This document shows, piece by piece, positions 17,916 through 26,908 of a stretch of DNA of 64,000 nt. The number at the start of each line of letters is the position of its first letter. Position 1 is the first letter of the stretch. Position numbers and translations under genes: made by a program. The notes beneath the pieces are model-generated. The model made no database searches. It was given only the letters and a program-made list of their open reading frames with translations, and was not told where the DNA came from. Origin of the DNA: an uncultured Aquimarina sp. (GTDB lineage: Bacteria > Bacteroidota > Bacteroidia > Flavobacteriales > Flavobacteriaceae); contig CANLYR010000001.1 in assembly GCA_947495425.1 (NCBI GenBank), positions 1 through 64,000 on the forward strand. The letters are read 5' to 3'.

Positions 17916-17933
17916 TATCTCCTTGAGGAGATA
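17916..17933. terminator. Small perfect hairpin after the asparaginase gene
   Basis: TATCTCC-TTGA-GGAGATA forms a 7-bp stem with a 4-base loop. No strong T-run follows, so a terminator role is uncertain. Confidence 0.35.
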
Positions 17934-18016
17934 TTGAGGCATATTTCTCATTAAGAGTTGTTAAAGGGCTTAAAAAATTATCTTACATTTATAAGGTTAA
18001 CAAATTCCAACCTTAT

Positions 18017-21000
18017 ATGCGATCGACCACTACCCTATATGCATTACTTTTTGTAACGATTATATTTTCATGTAAGAAAAAAGATGATGCAACTCTAGCA
18101 AAAGAAAACGCTTCAGAATTCAATAAATACCGAGATTATATTTCCGATGTATCTACAGGGGTAATTTCAGTTTTGGATAATGTTTATGTTGTTTTACAAA
18201 CACCAGTAGAAGGATGGGATGATCATCAAGAACTTTCTGAAGATGTGTTTAAAGTATCTCCCAAAGTAAAAGGAAAGGTAATTGCGATTAATAACCGTAC
18301 AATTTCATTTCAACCTGATGAGGGATTTGAAGAAGACACTCAATATACCTTCACGCTTGATCTTGAGAACTTGGTTGAAGATCTTAAAGAAAATTTAGAC
18401 AAAGAGTTTGTATTTACTATAAAAACTTTAAAACAACAATTTTCGGTGATTACAGATAATCTTCAATCGTATAGTAAGGATTGGCAGTACATTGATGGGA
18501 CCTTAACATCAAGTGATCAACTAGAATTCGATGTTGCAAAACAGTTAATAAAAGCTTCTCAAAAAGGAAAAAAAATTGCTGTAAAATTTAGCGAATCTAT
18601 AGATAAAAGTCGACAGTTTAGTTTTAGAATAGATAGTATTCAACGTTTTGAAGATGATTCTCAAATAGACCTCATATGGAGCGGTAAATCTTTTGATATC
18701 GACACCGAAGGAAAAGATGAATTATCCATTCCTGGGAAAAATAATTTTTCTGTACTAAGTGTTTCGGTAGCCAATGTCGATAACCAATATGTTGAGATCA
18801 ATTTCTCTGATCCACTTAAGAAAAATCAAAATTTCAATGGACTGGTAACCGTAGCCGGAGCAAATAAATTAAAATACACTATAAATGGAAATGTCCTAAA
18901 AGTCTACCCTAAAACAGAGCTCAAAGGAACCTTAGCGGTAACTATTTTTGAAGGAATCCGAAGCACAGATAATTATAAGCTTAAGAATACGTATACTGAG
19001 CAAATATCCTTTCAGCAACCAAAACCAGAGATTCGATTGGTACAAAGTGGGGTGATTTTACCAACTTCAGATAATTTGAAATTCAATTTTGAAGCCATTA
19101 ACTTGCGTGCAGTAGAGGTGCAAGTGATTAAAGTGTTTGAAAATAATGTACTTCAGTTTCTGCAAAATAATAACTTAAACGGTTCTAGCAACCTAAGAAC
19201 CGTAGCAAGACCAGTAGCAAAAAAACTGATTAACCTTCAGGAAAATATTTCCTTAAACTTAAGTAAATGGAATGCATTTGCGATCGATTTAAAAACAATA
19301 ATTACTCCAGATCCGGGGGCTATTTATAGAATAGAGTTGAACTATACTAAAGCATATTCTCTATATAAATGCGAGGGTGAGAAGGCTGATGATACTCCAG
19401 TTACAGAACTAGCAGGAAATTATGACGAAGAAGAGGAATCTAGCTATTGGGATACATCACAGTATTATTATGAAGACTACTATGGGTACAATTGGCAAGA
19501 AAGAGATGATCCATGTAGCGCCTCTTATTTTCGAGATCGAAAAATAGCAACCAATATACTGGCCTCTAATCTTGGAGTGATTGTTAAAAAAGGACAAAAC
19601 CATGCATACCTGGTTACGGTTAATGATATCCTCATCACAAATCCGGTGGCTAATGCCAAAGTCACTTTTTATAATTACCAGCAACAAGAAATGGGGGTTG
19701 CCACTACAGATGCTCGTGGGATGACCGGTTTTGATGCTGATCGTCTGGCATATTTTGCTATTGTAACGTCTGGTAAGCAACAAACATATGTACGCCTCAA
19801 TGATGGCAATTCTTTGTCTGTAAGTACCTTTGATGTGTCTGGGGTTCGTCTTCAAAAAGGAATAAAAGGATTCATATATGGCGAAAGAGGCGTTTGGCGC
19901 CCAGGTGACACCTTGTTTTTATCATTTATGCTTAATGATAATGCCAATAAGCTTCCCAAAGGACACCCTGTAAAATTCGAATTAAAAGATCCTTACGGGA
20001 AAGTAACCTACCAGGAGATCAAAACAGAAAGTATTAATAATTTTTACAAATTTGTCGTAAATACGGCTGATGATGCTCCTACCGGAAACTGGATGGCCAA
20101 AGTGAGTTTGGGAGGCGCAACATTTAGCAAGACCTTGAAGATTGAAACGATTAAACCTAATCGACTAAAAATTAAAACTACATTCGAAGATGAAATACTT
20201 GGAGCTGATGCAGCGATTAGAGGTAATCTTGAAGCACTATGGTTACATGGCGCTATAGCCAAAAACCTCAAAGCAGATATTAATGTGCGTTTTACTCCTG
20301 CAAAAACCAGTTTTAAAACGTTTCCGGGATATATTTTTGATGATCCTACGCGCAAGTTTGGCACCGAAGAACAAGAAGTGTTTCAAGGAAAAATCTCTGG
20401 AGAAGGAAAGGCAACTTTCACGCTCAAACCTAAACTAGAGAACAAAGCAGCAGGGATGCTAAAAGCTGCTTTTATTACCAAAGTATATGAAAACGGTGGT
20501 GATTTTAGTACAGATGTGATCAGCAAGGAGTACTCACCATATAGCACATACATTGGGGTAAATGTTCCAAAAGGGGATAAAGCTCGAGGGATGTTGCTTA
20601 CCGATACCAAGCATAGTTTTGATGTGGTTTCGGTGGATAAGAAAGGAAATCCCAAAGTAGTCAAAGATCTAGAAGTTTATGTGTACAAAGTGAATTGGAG
20701 ATGGTGGTGGGATAGCTCAGAAGATAATTTGTCATCGTATAACCGAGGGTCGTATCGGGATGAAGTATTTAAGACCAATGTAACGACAGGAAATGATGGT
20801 AAAGCTACTTTTAATTTTGAACTAAAATACCCAGAATGGGGTCGATATCTGGTAAGAGTCGTAGATCCAAATGGCGGGCATGCTGCTGGAAAAACTATAT
20901 ATATAGATTGGCCGGGATGGGCAGGAAAATCCAGAAAAAATGATCCATCTGCTGCTACCATGTTATTATTCTCTACAGATAAGAAAACATATACTGTTGG

Positions 21001-23542
21001 AGAAAAAGCGATAGTCACTTTTCCATCGAGTGAGGGAGGAAGAGCATTAGTTACTGTCGAGAATGGTACAGAAGTATTGTCTTCGCAATGGGTGATTCCG
21101 CAAAAAGATGAAACCAAATTCGAGTTGCCTATCGATAAGCTATTTACGCCAAATGTCTATATTCATATCACACTTTTGCAACCACACGCATCTACGGTAA
21201 ATGATTTACCCATACGATTGTATGGCGTGGTTCCAATTTCGGTAGAGGATCCCAATACCAAAGTGCAACCAAAACTAACGATGCCAGATGTGCTAAGACC
21301 TGAGGAAACAATCACAGTAAAAATTGCTGAAACCAAAGGGAAGCCTATGACGTATTCTATAGCTATTGTAGATGAAGGACTATTAGATCTCACACGTTTT
21401 AAAACTCCAAATCCATGGCATAGTTTTTATGCGCGAGAAGCTCTGGGTGTTAAAACATGGGATGTATATGATGAAGTAATCGGCGCCTATGGCGGAAGAA
21501 TAAATCAAGTATTCAGTATTGGTGGTGATGCCGAAGCAGGAGGAAGTAAATCTAAAAAAGCAAACCGTTTCAAACCCATGGTAGTATTCAAAGGACCTTT
21601 TGAGCTCAAGAAAGGAGAAACTAGAGTACATAAAATTAAAATCCCTAAATACGTAGGGTCTGTTCGCACGATGATTGTAGGTTCAAATGCTACGAGTGCA
21701 GCGTATGGTAGTGTTGATAAAACCACCCCAGTGCGTAAACCTTTGATGGTGCTTTCATCGATTCCTCGTAAGATTACTCCCGGAGAAAAAGTAACCATTC
21801 CGGTTACCGTTTTTGCGATGGAAAGCAAAGTGAAAACTGTAACCGTTAGCCTAAAACCCAATAAAGGGTTCAGAGTGCTTGGAGAAACACAACAACAATT
21901 ATCATTCTCACAACCCGACGAGAAAATGGTATACTTTAATATCGAAGTCTTAGAAGGGGCTTCTATTACAGATATAGAAGTAGTAGCTAGCGGAAACGGA
22001 GAGAAAGCATCCTATAATGTGCCAATTGATATTATAAATCCAAATCCGGTAACGATAGCCGTGACTTCTATCATCTTAGAGCCTAATAGTCAAAAAGAAA
22101 TAGATTTTGAGGCTTTTGGGATTGATGGGAGTAATAGTGCGACGATAGAATTATCATCGCTACCTCCTATGAATTTTGAGAGTAGGTTAGGGTATCTAAT
22201 TCGGTATCCGCATGGTTGTATTGAGCAAACGACTTCAGCAGCATTTCCACAATTATATCTGGGAGAAGTATTCAATCTCTCTTCAGAAAAACAACAAAAG
22301 ATTCAAAACAATATTGAAGCGGCAATCTATACATTAAAACGTTTTATCCAGCCTAATGGAGGAATGTCCTATTGGCCTGGATATAGTAATCCTAATGATT
22401 GGGGAACCACCTATGCAGGACATTTTTTGATTGAAGCGAACAAAAAAGGATATGTTTTACCGATCGGTTTCAAAAGCAATTGGATCAATTACCAGCAGCA
22501 GCAAGCCAAACGATGGCGAAGTGGAGGTAATGATCTTGCGCAGGCATATCGATTATATACCTTAGCATTAGCTGATAGCCCGGATTTATCATCGATGAAC
22601 CGATTGCGAGAAACATCAAGCTTGTCTAACGATGCAAAACTAAGATTAGCTGTGGCATATGGATTGATCGGCCAAAAAAATGCTGCAAATCAAATATTGA
22701 ATGCAACGGCTATTGATTTTGAACGTAAGAATGATCAGTATTACACCTATGGGTCTGTAACACGTAATCGAGCAATGGCGCTAGAGACTCTGGTGCTACT
22801 TGATCAAAAAACAAAAGCACAACAAGTAGCTGTGGAAATAGCCAAAGAATTATCATCTAAGAACTGGATGAGTACACAAACGACTTCGTATGCCTTAATG
22901 GCAATGGCAAAGTACGCCGCCTATGTGGGCGGAAAAGGAGTGAACGTGAAGTATACACTAAATGGGAAATCAAATAGTGCTACCACAGATAAAACGTTGG
23001 CAACGTCTGGCAAGATTTCTATACTGAAAAATAATAAACTCATCCTGAAGAATAATAAGGACAATACTATTTTTGTACAATTGGTAACCAATGGAATTCT
23101 TCCGGTTGGTGATGAAAAGGTGATTCAAAGTAATTTTAAAGCTATTGTTGATTACAAAACAAGAGATGGTAAGGTGCTAAACGTGAACCAGCTTACTCAG
23201 GGAACAGATTTTGTTGCCGAGGTAACTATTACCAATACCACTGTAAATACGGTAAAAAATGTAGCGTTAACCGAGATTTTTCCATCAGGATGGGAGGTAG
23301 TAAATACTCGTTTTACAGACTTCGGCTCTTTTAAGGCTAATAAAGTGACCCATACCGATATTCGGGATGATAGAGTGAATTTTTATTTTGACCTAAAACC
23401 AAGAGAAAGTAAAACAGTGACGCTTCTATTAAATGCATCGTACTTAGGAAGGTATTATTTATCCGGTATTCAAAGCGAGGCTATGTACGACAATGATTAT
23501 TTGGTAAGAACAGAAGGAAAATGGGTTGAGGTAGTGAAGTAG
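18017..23542 (+). CDS. Alpha-2-macroglobulin family lipoprotein with thioester motif
   Basis: 1841 residues. Lipobox C19 (TIIFSC) shows lipid anchoring. The protein has N-terminal MG-type beta domains, a central bait-region-like part around a WDTSQYYYEDYYGYNW Tyr-rich stretch (about 475-495), the GERGVWRPGDTLFLSFMLND block of the A2M N-terminal domain, and a C-terminal terpenoid-cyclase-like thioester domain. The thioester motif CIEQ is C1401-Q1404 in PHGCIEQTTS and is intact. Bacterial A2Ms trap proteases and guard the periplasm, usually with penicillin-binding protein 1C, which is encoded 3.4 kb downstream. No neighbour overlaps. Confidence 0.93.
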   Translation: MRSTTTLYALLFVTIIFSCKKKDDATLAKENASEFNKYRDYISDVSTGVISVLDNVYVVLQTPVEGWDDHQELSEDVFKVSPKVKGKVIAINNRTISFQPDEGFEEDTQYTFTLDLENLVEDLKENLDKEFVFTIKTLKQQFSVITDNLQSYSKDWQYIDGTLTSSDQLEFDVAKQLIKASQKGKKIAVKFSESIDKSRQFSFRIDSIQRFEDDSQIDLIWSGKSFDIDTEGKDELSIPGKNNFSVLSVSVANVDNQYVEINFSDPLKKNQNFNGLVTVAGANKLKYTINGNVLKVYPKTELKGTLAVTIFEGIRSTDNYKLKNTYTEQISFQQPKPEIRLVQSGVILPTSDNLKFNFEAINLRAVEVQVIKVFENNVLQFLQNNNLNGSSNLRTVARPVAKKLINLQENISLNLSKWNAFAIDLKTIITPDPGAIYRIELNYTKAYSLYKCEGEKADDTPVTELAGNYDEEEESSYWDTSQYYYEDYYGYNWQERDDPCSASYFRDRKIATNILASNLGVIVKKGQNHAYLVTVNDILITNPVANAKVTFYNYQQQEMGVATTDARGMTGFDADRLAYFAIVTSGKQQTYVRLNDGNSLSVSTFDVSGVRLQKGIKGFIYGERGVWRPGDTLFLSFMLNDNANKLPKGHPVKFELKDPYGKVTYQEIKTESINNFYKFVVNTADDAPTGNWMAKVSLGGATFSKTLKIETIKPNRLKIKTTFEDEILGADAAIRGNLEALWLHGAIAKNLKADINVRFTPAKTSFKTFPGYIFDDPTRKFGTEEQEVFQGKISGEGKATFTLKPKLENKAAGMLKAAFITKVYENGGDFSTDVISKEYSPYSTYIGVNVPKGDKARGMLLTDTKHSFDVVSVDKKGNPKVVKDLEVYVYKVNWRWWWDSSEDNLSSYNRGSYRDEVFKTNVTTGNDGKATFNFELKYPEWGRYLVRVVDPNGGHAAGKTIYIDWPGWAGKSRKNDPSAATMLLFSTDKKTYTVGEKAIVTFPSSEGGRALVTVENGTEVLSSQWVIPQKDETKFELPIDKLFTPNVYIHITLLQPHASTVNDLPIRLYGVVPISVEDPNTKVQPKLTMPDVLRPEETITVKIAETKGKPMTYSIAIVDEGLLDLTRFKTPNPWHSFYAREALGVKTWDVYDEVIGAYGGRINQVFSIGGDAEAGGSKSKKANRFKPMVVFKGPFELKKGETRVHKIKIPKYVGSVRTMIVGSNATSAAYGSVDKTTPVRKPLMVLSSIPRKITPGEKVTIPVTVFAMESKVKTVTVSLKPNKGFRVLGETQQQLSFSQPDEKMVYFNIEVLEGASITDIEVVASGNGEKASYNVPIDIINPNPVTIAVTSIILEPNSQKEIDFEAFGIDGSNSATIELSSLPPMNFESRLGYLIRYPHGCIEQTTSAAFPQLYLGEVFNLSSEKQQKIQNNIEAAIYTLKRFIQPNGGMSYWPGYSNPNDWGTTYAGHFLIEANKKGYVLPIGFKSNWINYQQQQAKRWRSGGNDLAQAYRLYTLALADSPDLSSMNRLRETSSLSNDAKLRLAVAYGLIGQKNAANQILNATAIDFERKNDQYYTYGSVTRNRAMALETLVLLDQKTKAQQVAVEIAKELSSKNWMSTQTTSYALMAMAKYAAYVGGKGVNVKYTLNGKSNSATTDKTLATSGKISILKNNKLILKNNKDNTIFVQLVTNGILPVGDEKVIQSNFKAIVDYKTRDGKVLNVNQLTQGTDFVAEVTITNTTVNTVKNVALTEIFPSGWEVVNTRFTDFGSFKANKVTHTDIRDDRVNFYFDLKPRESKTVTLLLNASYLGRYYLSGIQSEAMYDNDYLVRTEGKWVEVVK

Positions 23543-23739
23543 CTGTGAGGGAGTAGTAGTGGGTGCTTAAGTTATGAGATTTTAGGGATCTACAAAACAA
23601 AAATTCTTTCCCCTGCAAGTAGAAGGTGCCCAAGGCGGAAGGAGTTATTAGAAAAGAAGGATTTTGTTAAATGCATGAGTTCACTTAGTAAACTAAGACT
23701 AGAATCCATAGTATAGGCAAAAAAGTCAAGTAAAAAATA

Positions 23740-24126
23740 ATGGAGTACACTATAACGACAGAAAAACTTCCTGAAGCATCAGAATTATTACGACTATTTT
23801 TACAAACTAGTTGGGCAAACGATAGATCAATAGAGGGAATAGAACTTTTGTTGTGTAATACAACAACCTATGTTGTGGTTAGGGATAATAATCAACTTAT
23901 CGGATTTGGACGAGCACTTTCTGATGGAGTATATCGTGCGATGCTAGATGATATTGTAGTAGAAGCAACATACAGAAGACAAGGAATAGGTAAAATCATA
24001 GTTGAACAGTTGCTAGATCAGCTTACCGATGTCGAACACGTATTTTTGAATACTAAACCTGATTTAGAATCTTTTTATAAGGCCTATGGTTTTATAAAGT
24101 CAAAGGCATTAACAATGCGTTTATAA
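23740..24126 (+). CDS. GNAT-family N-acetyltransferase
   Basis: 128 residues. The acetyl-CoA-binding core is VVEATYRRQGIGKIIVEQLL (RRQGIGK matches the R/Q-x-x-G-x-G/A motif), followed by LNTKPDLESFYKAYGF. A small cytosolic acetyltransferase; the substrate is unknown. It is followed after 15 bp by a small ABM-type gene, and both lie between the A2M and PBP1C genes. Confidence 0.85.
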   Translation: MEYTITTEKLPEASELLRLFLQTSWANDRSIEGIELLLCNTTTYVVVRDNNQLIGFGRALSDGVYRAMLDDIVVEATYRRQGIGKIIVEQLLDQLTDVEHVFLNTKPDLESFYKAYGFIKSKALTMRL

Positions 24127-24141
24127 TTTTGAGTAGTATCA

Positions 24142-24450
24142 ATGATAGTTGAACAAGCAATTTTAAATATAAAATCGGGGCAGTCCTCTGCTTTTGAAAA
24201 AGCTTTTAGAGAAGCACAACGTATAATCTCGTCTATGAAGGGGTATATACGTCATGATATGTTGAAATGTGTCGAAGAGGAAAATAAATATCTATTACTT
24301 ATAGCGTGGGAGACTGTTGAAGATCATGAGGTTGGTTTCAGAAAATCAGACCAATACCGAGAATGGAAAAAACTGCTACATCATTTTTATGATCCTTTTC
24401 CTGTGGTTGCAGCATTTTATATCTATTGTATCGGATACAACTTTTTCTAA
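24142..24450 (+). CDS. Antibiotic-biosynthesis-monooxygenase (ABM) domain protein
   Basis: 102 residues, a dimeric ferredoxin-like alpha/beta barrel by resemblance: MIVEQAILNIKSGQ at the start, then a helix, MKGYIRHDMLKCVEEENKY and LLIAWETVEDHEVGFR. Such proteins include quinol monooxygenases and heme-degrading enzymes, but many have no known role. Probably co-transcribed with the acetyltransferase. Its stop codon directly abuts the convergent histidine kinase gene. Confidence 0.78.
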   Translation: MIVEQAILNIKSGQSSAFEKAFREAQRIISSMKGYIRHDMLKCVEEENKYLLLIAWETVEDHEVGFRKSDQYREWKKLLHHFYDPFPVVAAFYIYCIGYNFF

Positions 24451-26655
24451 CTATGTTTGATTATTTAATTTCAAGTTTTTAAGAATCGTTTCTTTTAGAT
24501 CTTTCTTATTCAATGGTTTATTGATAAGATCATTCATACCTGCATTTTTGCATTCATCTTCTACCTCACTCAATTCTGAAGCTGTTAGGGCAACGATAGG
24601 TGTTTTATTATCGAATTCTCTAATTTCTGAGGTTGCTTGCATACCATCCAATACGGGCATGTTGATGTCCATAAGCACTAAATCAAACGATTGTTTTTTT
24701 AATATTTCTACGGCTTCAGATCCGTTTTCTACAATGGTACAATTGCAGCCAATGGATTTTAATAAATTTTTGGTTACCAGTTGGTTAATTTTATTATCCT
24801 CAGCGACCAGTATTTTAGAATTTAAGGCGCTAATAGTTTCTTCGAGAACGGATTCATCTTCTATAGTGTTTAGGTTATCTGAGATGTCTAGATCTAGATC
24901 AAAATAAAATGTAGCACCAACATGTTTATTGCTTTCAAAATGTACGGTACCATTCATCATTTGTACCAAACTCCTTACGATAGACAAGCCTAAACCTGTT
25001 CCCTGTTTGTTTTCATAGGGACTTCCTATTTGCGAAAACTCTTCAAATATGTATTCTTTTTGATCTTCTGGTATGCCGATCCCGGTGTCTTCAACTTCAA
25101 ATCGAACGCTAGCTTTTTGATCTTGTGCTGATAGTAGTTTAATCCGTAACCAAATTTTTCCATTTGCGGTAAATTTTATGGCATTTCCTATTAAGTTCAT
25201 TAAAATCTCTGATATTCTTAATGGATCTATATCTAACAGATTAGGGATATTGTGATCATACTCTAAGAGTAATGAATTTTCTTTTTCTGCCGCTTGATAA
25301 TCAAAAGATTGTACTATATTTTTTGATAAAGAAAATAAATATGTCGGTGTCATTGTTAGTGCTGTTTCTTCAGCATCAATTTTGCTTATTTTTAATACCT
25401 TGTTCACTAGATTTAATAAATAATCTGCAGAAATTTTCAAAGAATTAAGAAGTTTTTTATCATTTTTAGAATGCGTATCACTTTCTAGTAATAACGAGGA
25501 GATTCCTATAACTCCATATAAGGGTGTTCTAAGTTCGTGACTAATGGTAGATATAAATTGAGATTTAATTTTACTCAATTTCTCTGCTTGTGATTTTGCC
25601 TCATATAGTTCATTGTTTTTTAACTTTAGCAGTTCACTAGATTTCTTTTTTGATTGATATCCTCTGTAGTAGAAGAAAACAACTCCAATTAATAAAATGA
25701 GACTAGCGGCCGAGATATAAATAATTGTTTTATTGTTTTTATCAATATTAAGTAATAGCAGTTTTTCTCTTTCAGCAATTTTCAAAGCCCGCTCATATTC
25801 ATCTACTTTAAATCTTGCTTTGGTCACTTCCTCATTTTTCAATCTTGCATTCTCAAAAACTTTACGATCATTTTCTCGCAATTTTTTAAGATCTGCTATA
25901 GCCTTGGGATAATCGTTAATGTCTTGATACATTTGCGATCGATATTGATAAAAATAGCTTTTACCTTTGAGCCAAAAAGTTTCTTTTTCGAGGAGAGTAA
26001 AGGACTTGTCAAAATATTCCTGGGCTTTTTTTATTTCCTTGTGATACGCATGATTTCTTGCTTTGAGAAGGTATAAAGAACTTCTGTCAATTTGAGGGAT
26101 ATCAGGAATTCTATCAATACTATCTGCTTCTTTGAGATATGGAGCGGCACTATCAAATTGATTTAAATCCATATAGGCCCAAATTAAATTGTGTAAAAGA
26201 ATTTGGTAGTTCTTGTTATCCCTATGTTTTTCTAGAGTTATAGCTTTTTTGTAATGAAGCAATGCTGTTTTATAGTCGTGTTTGTCATCATAATATACAT
26301 TCCCCAAAGTATTTAGAATATAAGGCAACAGTGTTTTTTCTTTTGTTTTTTCTGCGTATTCTATGGATTTTAATAAATGTTTTTTTGAATTTTCATAATC
26401 GATAATCTCATATTGAATAGCGCCAATTAATAGATATGAGTGAGCGATGTAGTGATTACTTTTTAGCTTGTGAGCATGATTGACAGCTTTGAACGCATAC
26501 TCTAATGAACCGTACATGTCATTTTTATATCGTAAGCTGTCTGATTTTTTTATTAACCTTTCCATGCTATCTATTTTAACAGAAGATGGTACTTCTTGAG
26601 AACAGATAGATGAAGAGATAACAAAAACAAGTATACAAATAGCAATTTTTTTCAA
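24451..26655 (-). CDS. TPR-containing hybrid sensor histidine kinase
   Basis: 734 residues. A signal peptide ends near residue 19. A TPR region (about 40-290) would be periplasmic. One membrane segment (about 306-328, IIYISAASLILLIGVVFFYY) is followed by a coiled linker. The kinase core has the H-box FISTISHELRTPLYG, N-box MNLIGNAIKFTANG and G-boxes VEDTGIGIPEDQK and GTGLGLSIVRSL. A C-terminal receiver domain has VAEDNKINQLV and the phospho-Asp in VLMDINMPVLDG. It has no output domain, so it must pass phosphate on to another protein. No partner regulator is adjacent. Confidence 0.93.
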   Translation of the reverse strand: MKKIAICILVFVISSSICSQEVPSSVKIDSMERLIKKSDSLRYKNDMYGSLEYAFKAVNHAHKLKSNHYIAHSYLLIGAIQYEIIDYENSKKHLLKSIEYAEKTKEKTLLPYILNTLGNVYYDDKHDYKTALLHYKKAITLEKHRDNKNYQILLHNLIWAYMDLNQFDSAAPYLKEADSIDRIPDIPQIDRSSLYLLKARNHAYHKEIKKAQEYFDKSFTLLEKETFWLKGKSYFYQYRSQMYQDINDYPKAIADLKKLRENDRKVFENARLKNEEVTKARFKVDEYERALKIAEREKLLLLNIDKNNKTIIYISAASLILLIGVVFFYYRGYQSKKKSSELLKLKNNELYEAKSQAEKLSKIKSQFISTISHELRTPLYGVIGISSLLLESDTHSKNDKKLLNSLKISADYLLNLVNKVLKISKIDAEETALTMTPTYLFSLSKNIVQSFDYQAAEKENSLLLEYDHNIPNLLDIDPLRISEILMNLIGNAIKFTANGKIWLRIKLLSAQDQKASVRFEVEDTGIGIPEDQKEYIFEEFSQIGSPYENKQGTGLGLSIVRSLVQMMNGTVHFESNKHVGATFYFDLDLDISDNLNTIEDESVLEETISALNSKILVAEDNKINQLVTKNLLKSIGCNCTIVENGSEAVEILKKQSFDLVLMDINMPVLDGMQATSEIREFDNKTPIVALTASELSEVEDECKNAGMNDLINKPLNKKDLKETILKNLKLNNQT

Positions 26656-26838
26656 TACAAAATAATTTTTGGCAAAAATGAATATTCCAAGTCACGTTAC
26701 CTAATGATAGCAATTAGAATGTATTCTATGTACCAAGATTTTTTTAGGCAAATTTGGAAAAAAATAGTGACGAATCTTAGTTAGGAGTGATATAATTTAA
26801 CAATTTTTTTAGATTCAACAAGAAAAGATAGTAAAAAA

Positions 26839-26846
26839 TAATTTTG
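26839..26846 (+). promoter_or_regulatory. Putative -7 box of pbpC
   Basis: TAATTTTG matches TAnnTTTG, 62 bp before the GTG start of pbpC. Confidence 0.45.
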
Positions 26847-26908
26847 GGTCATTTAAAAAGATTTCTTTTATAATTTACCTTTACAAGGTATTTTAATTAA
26901 TAATAATA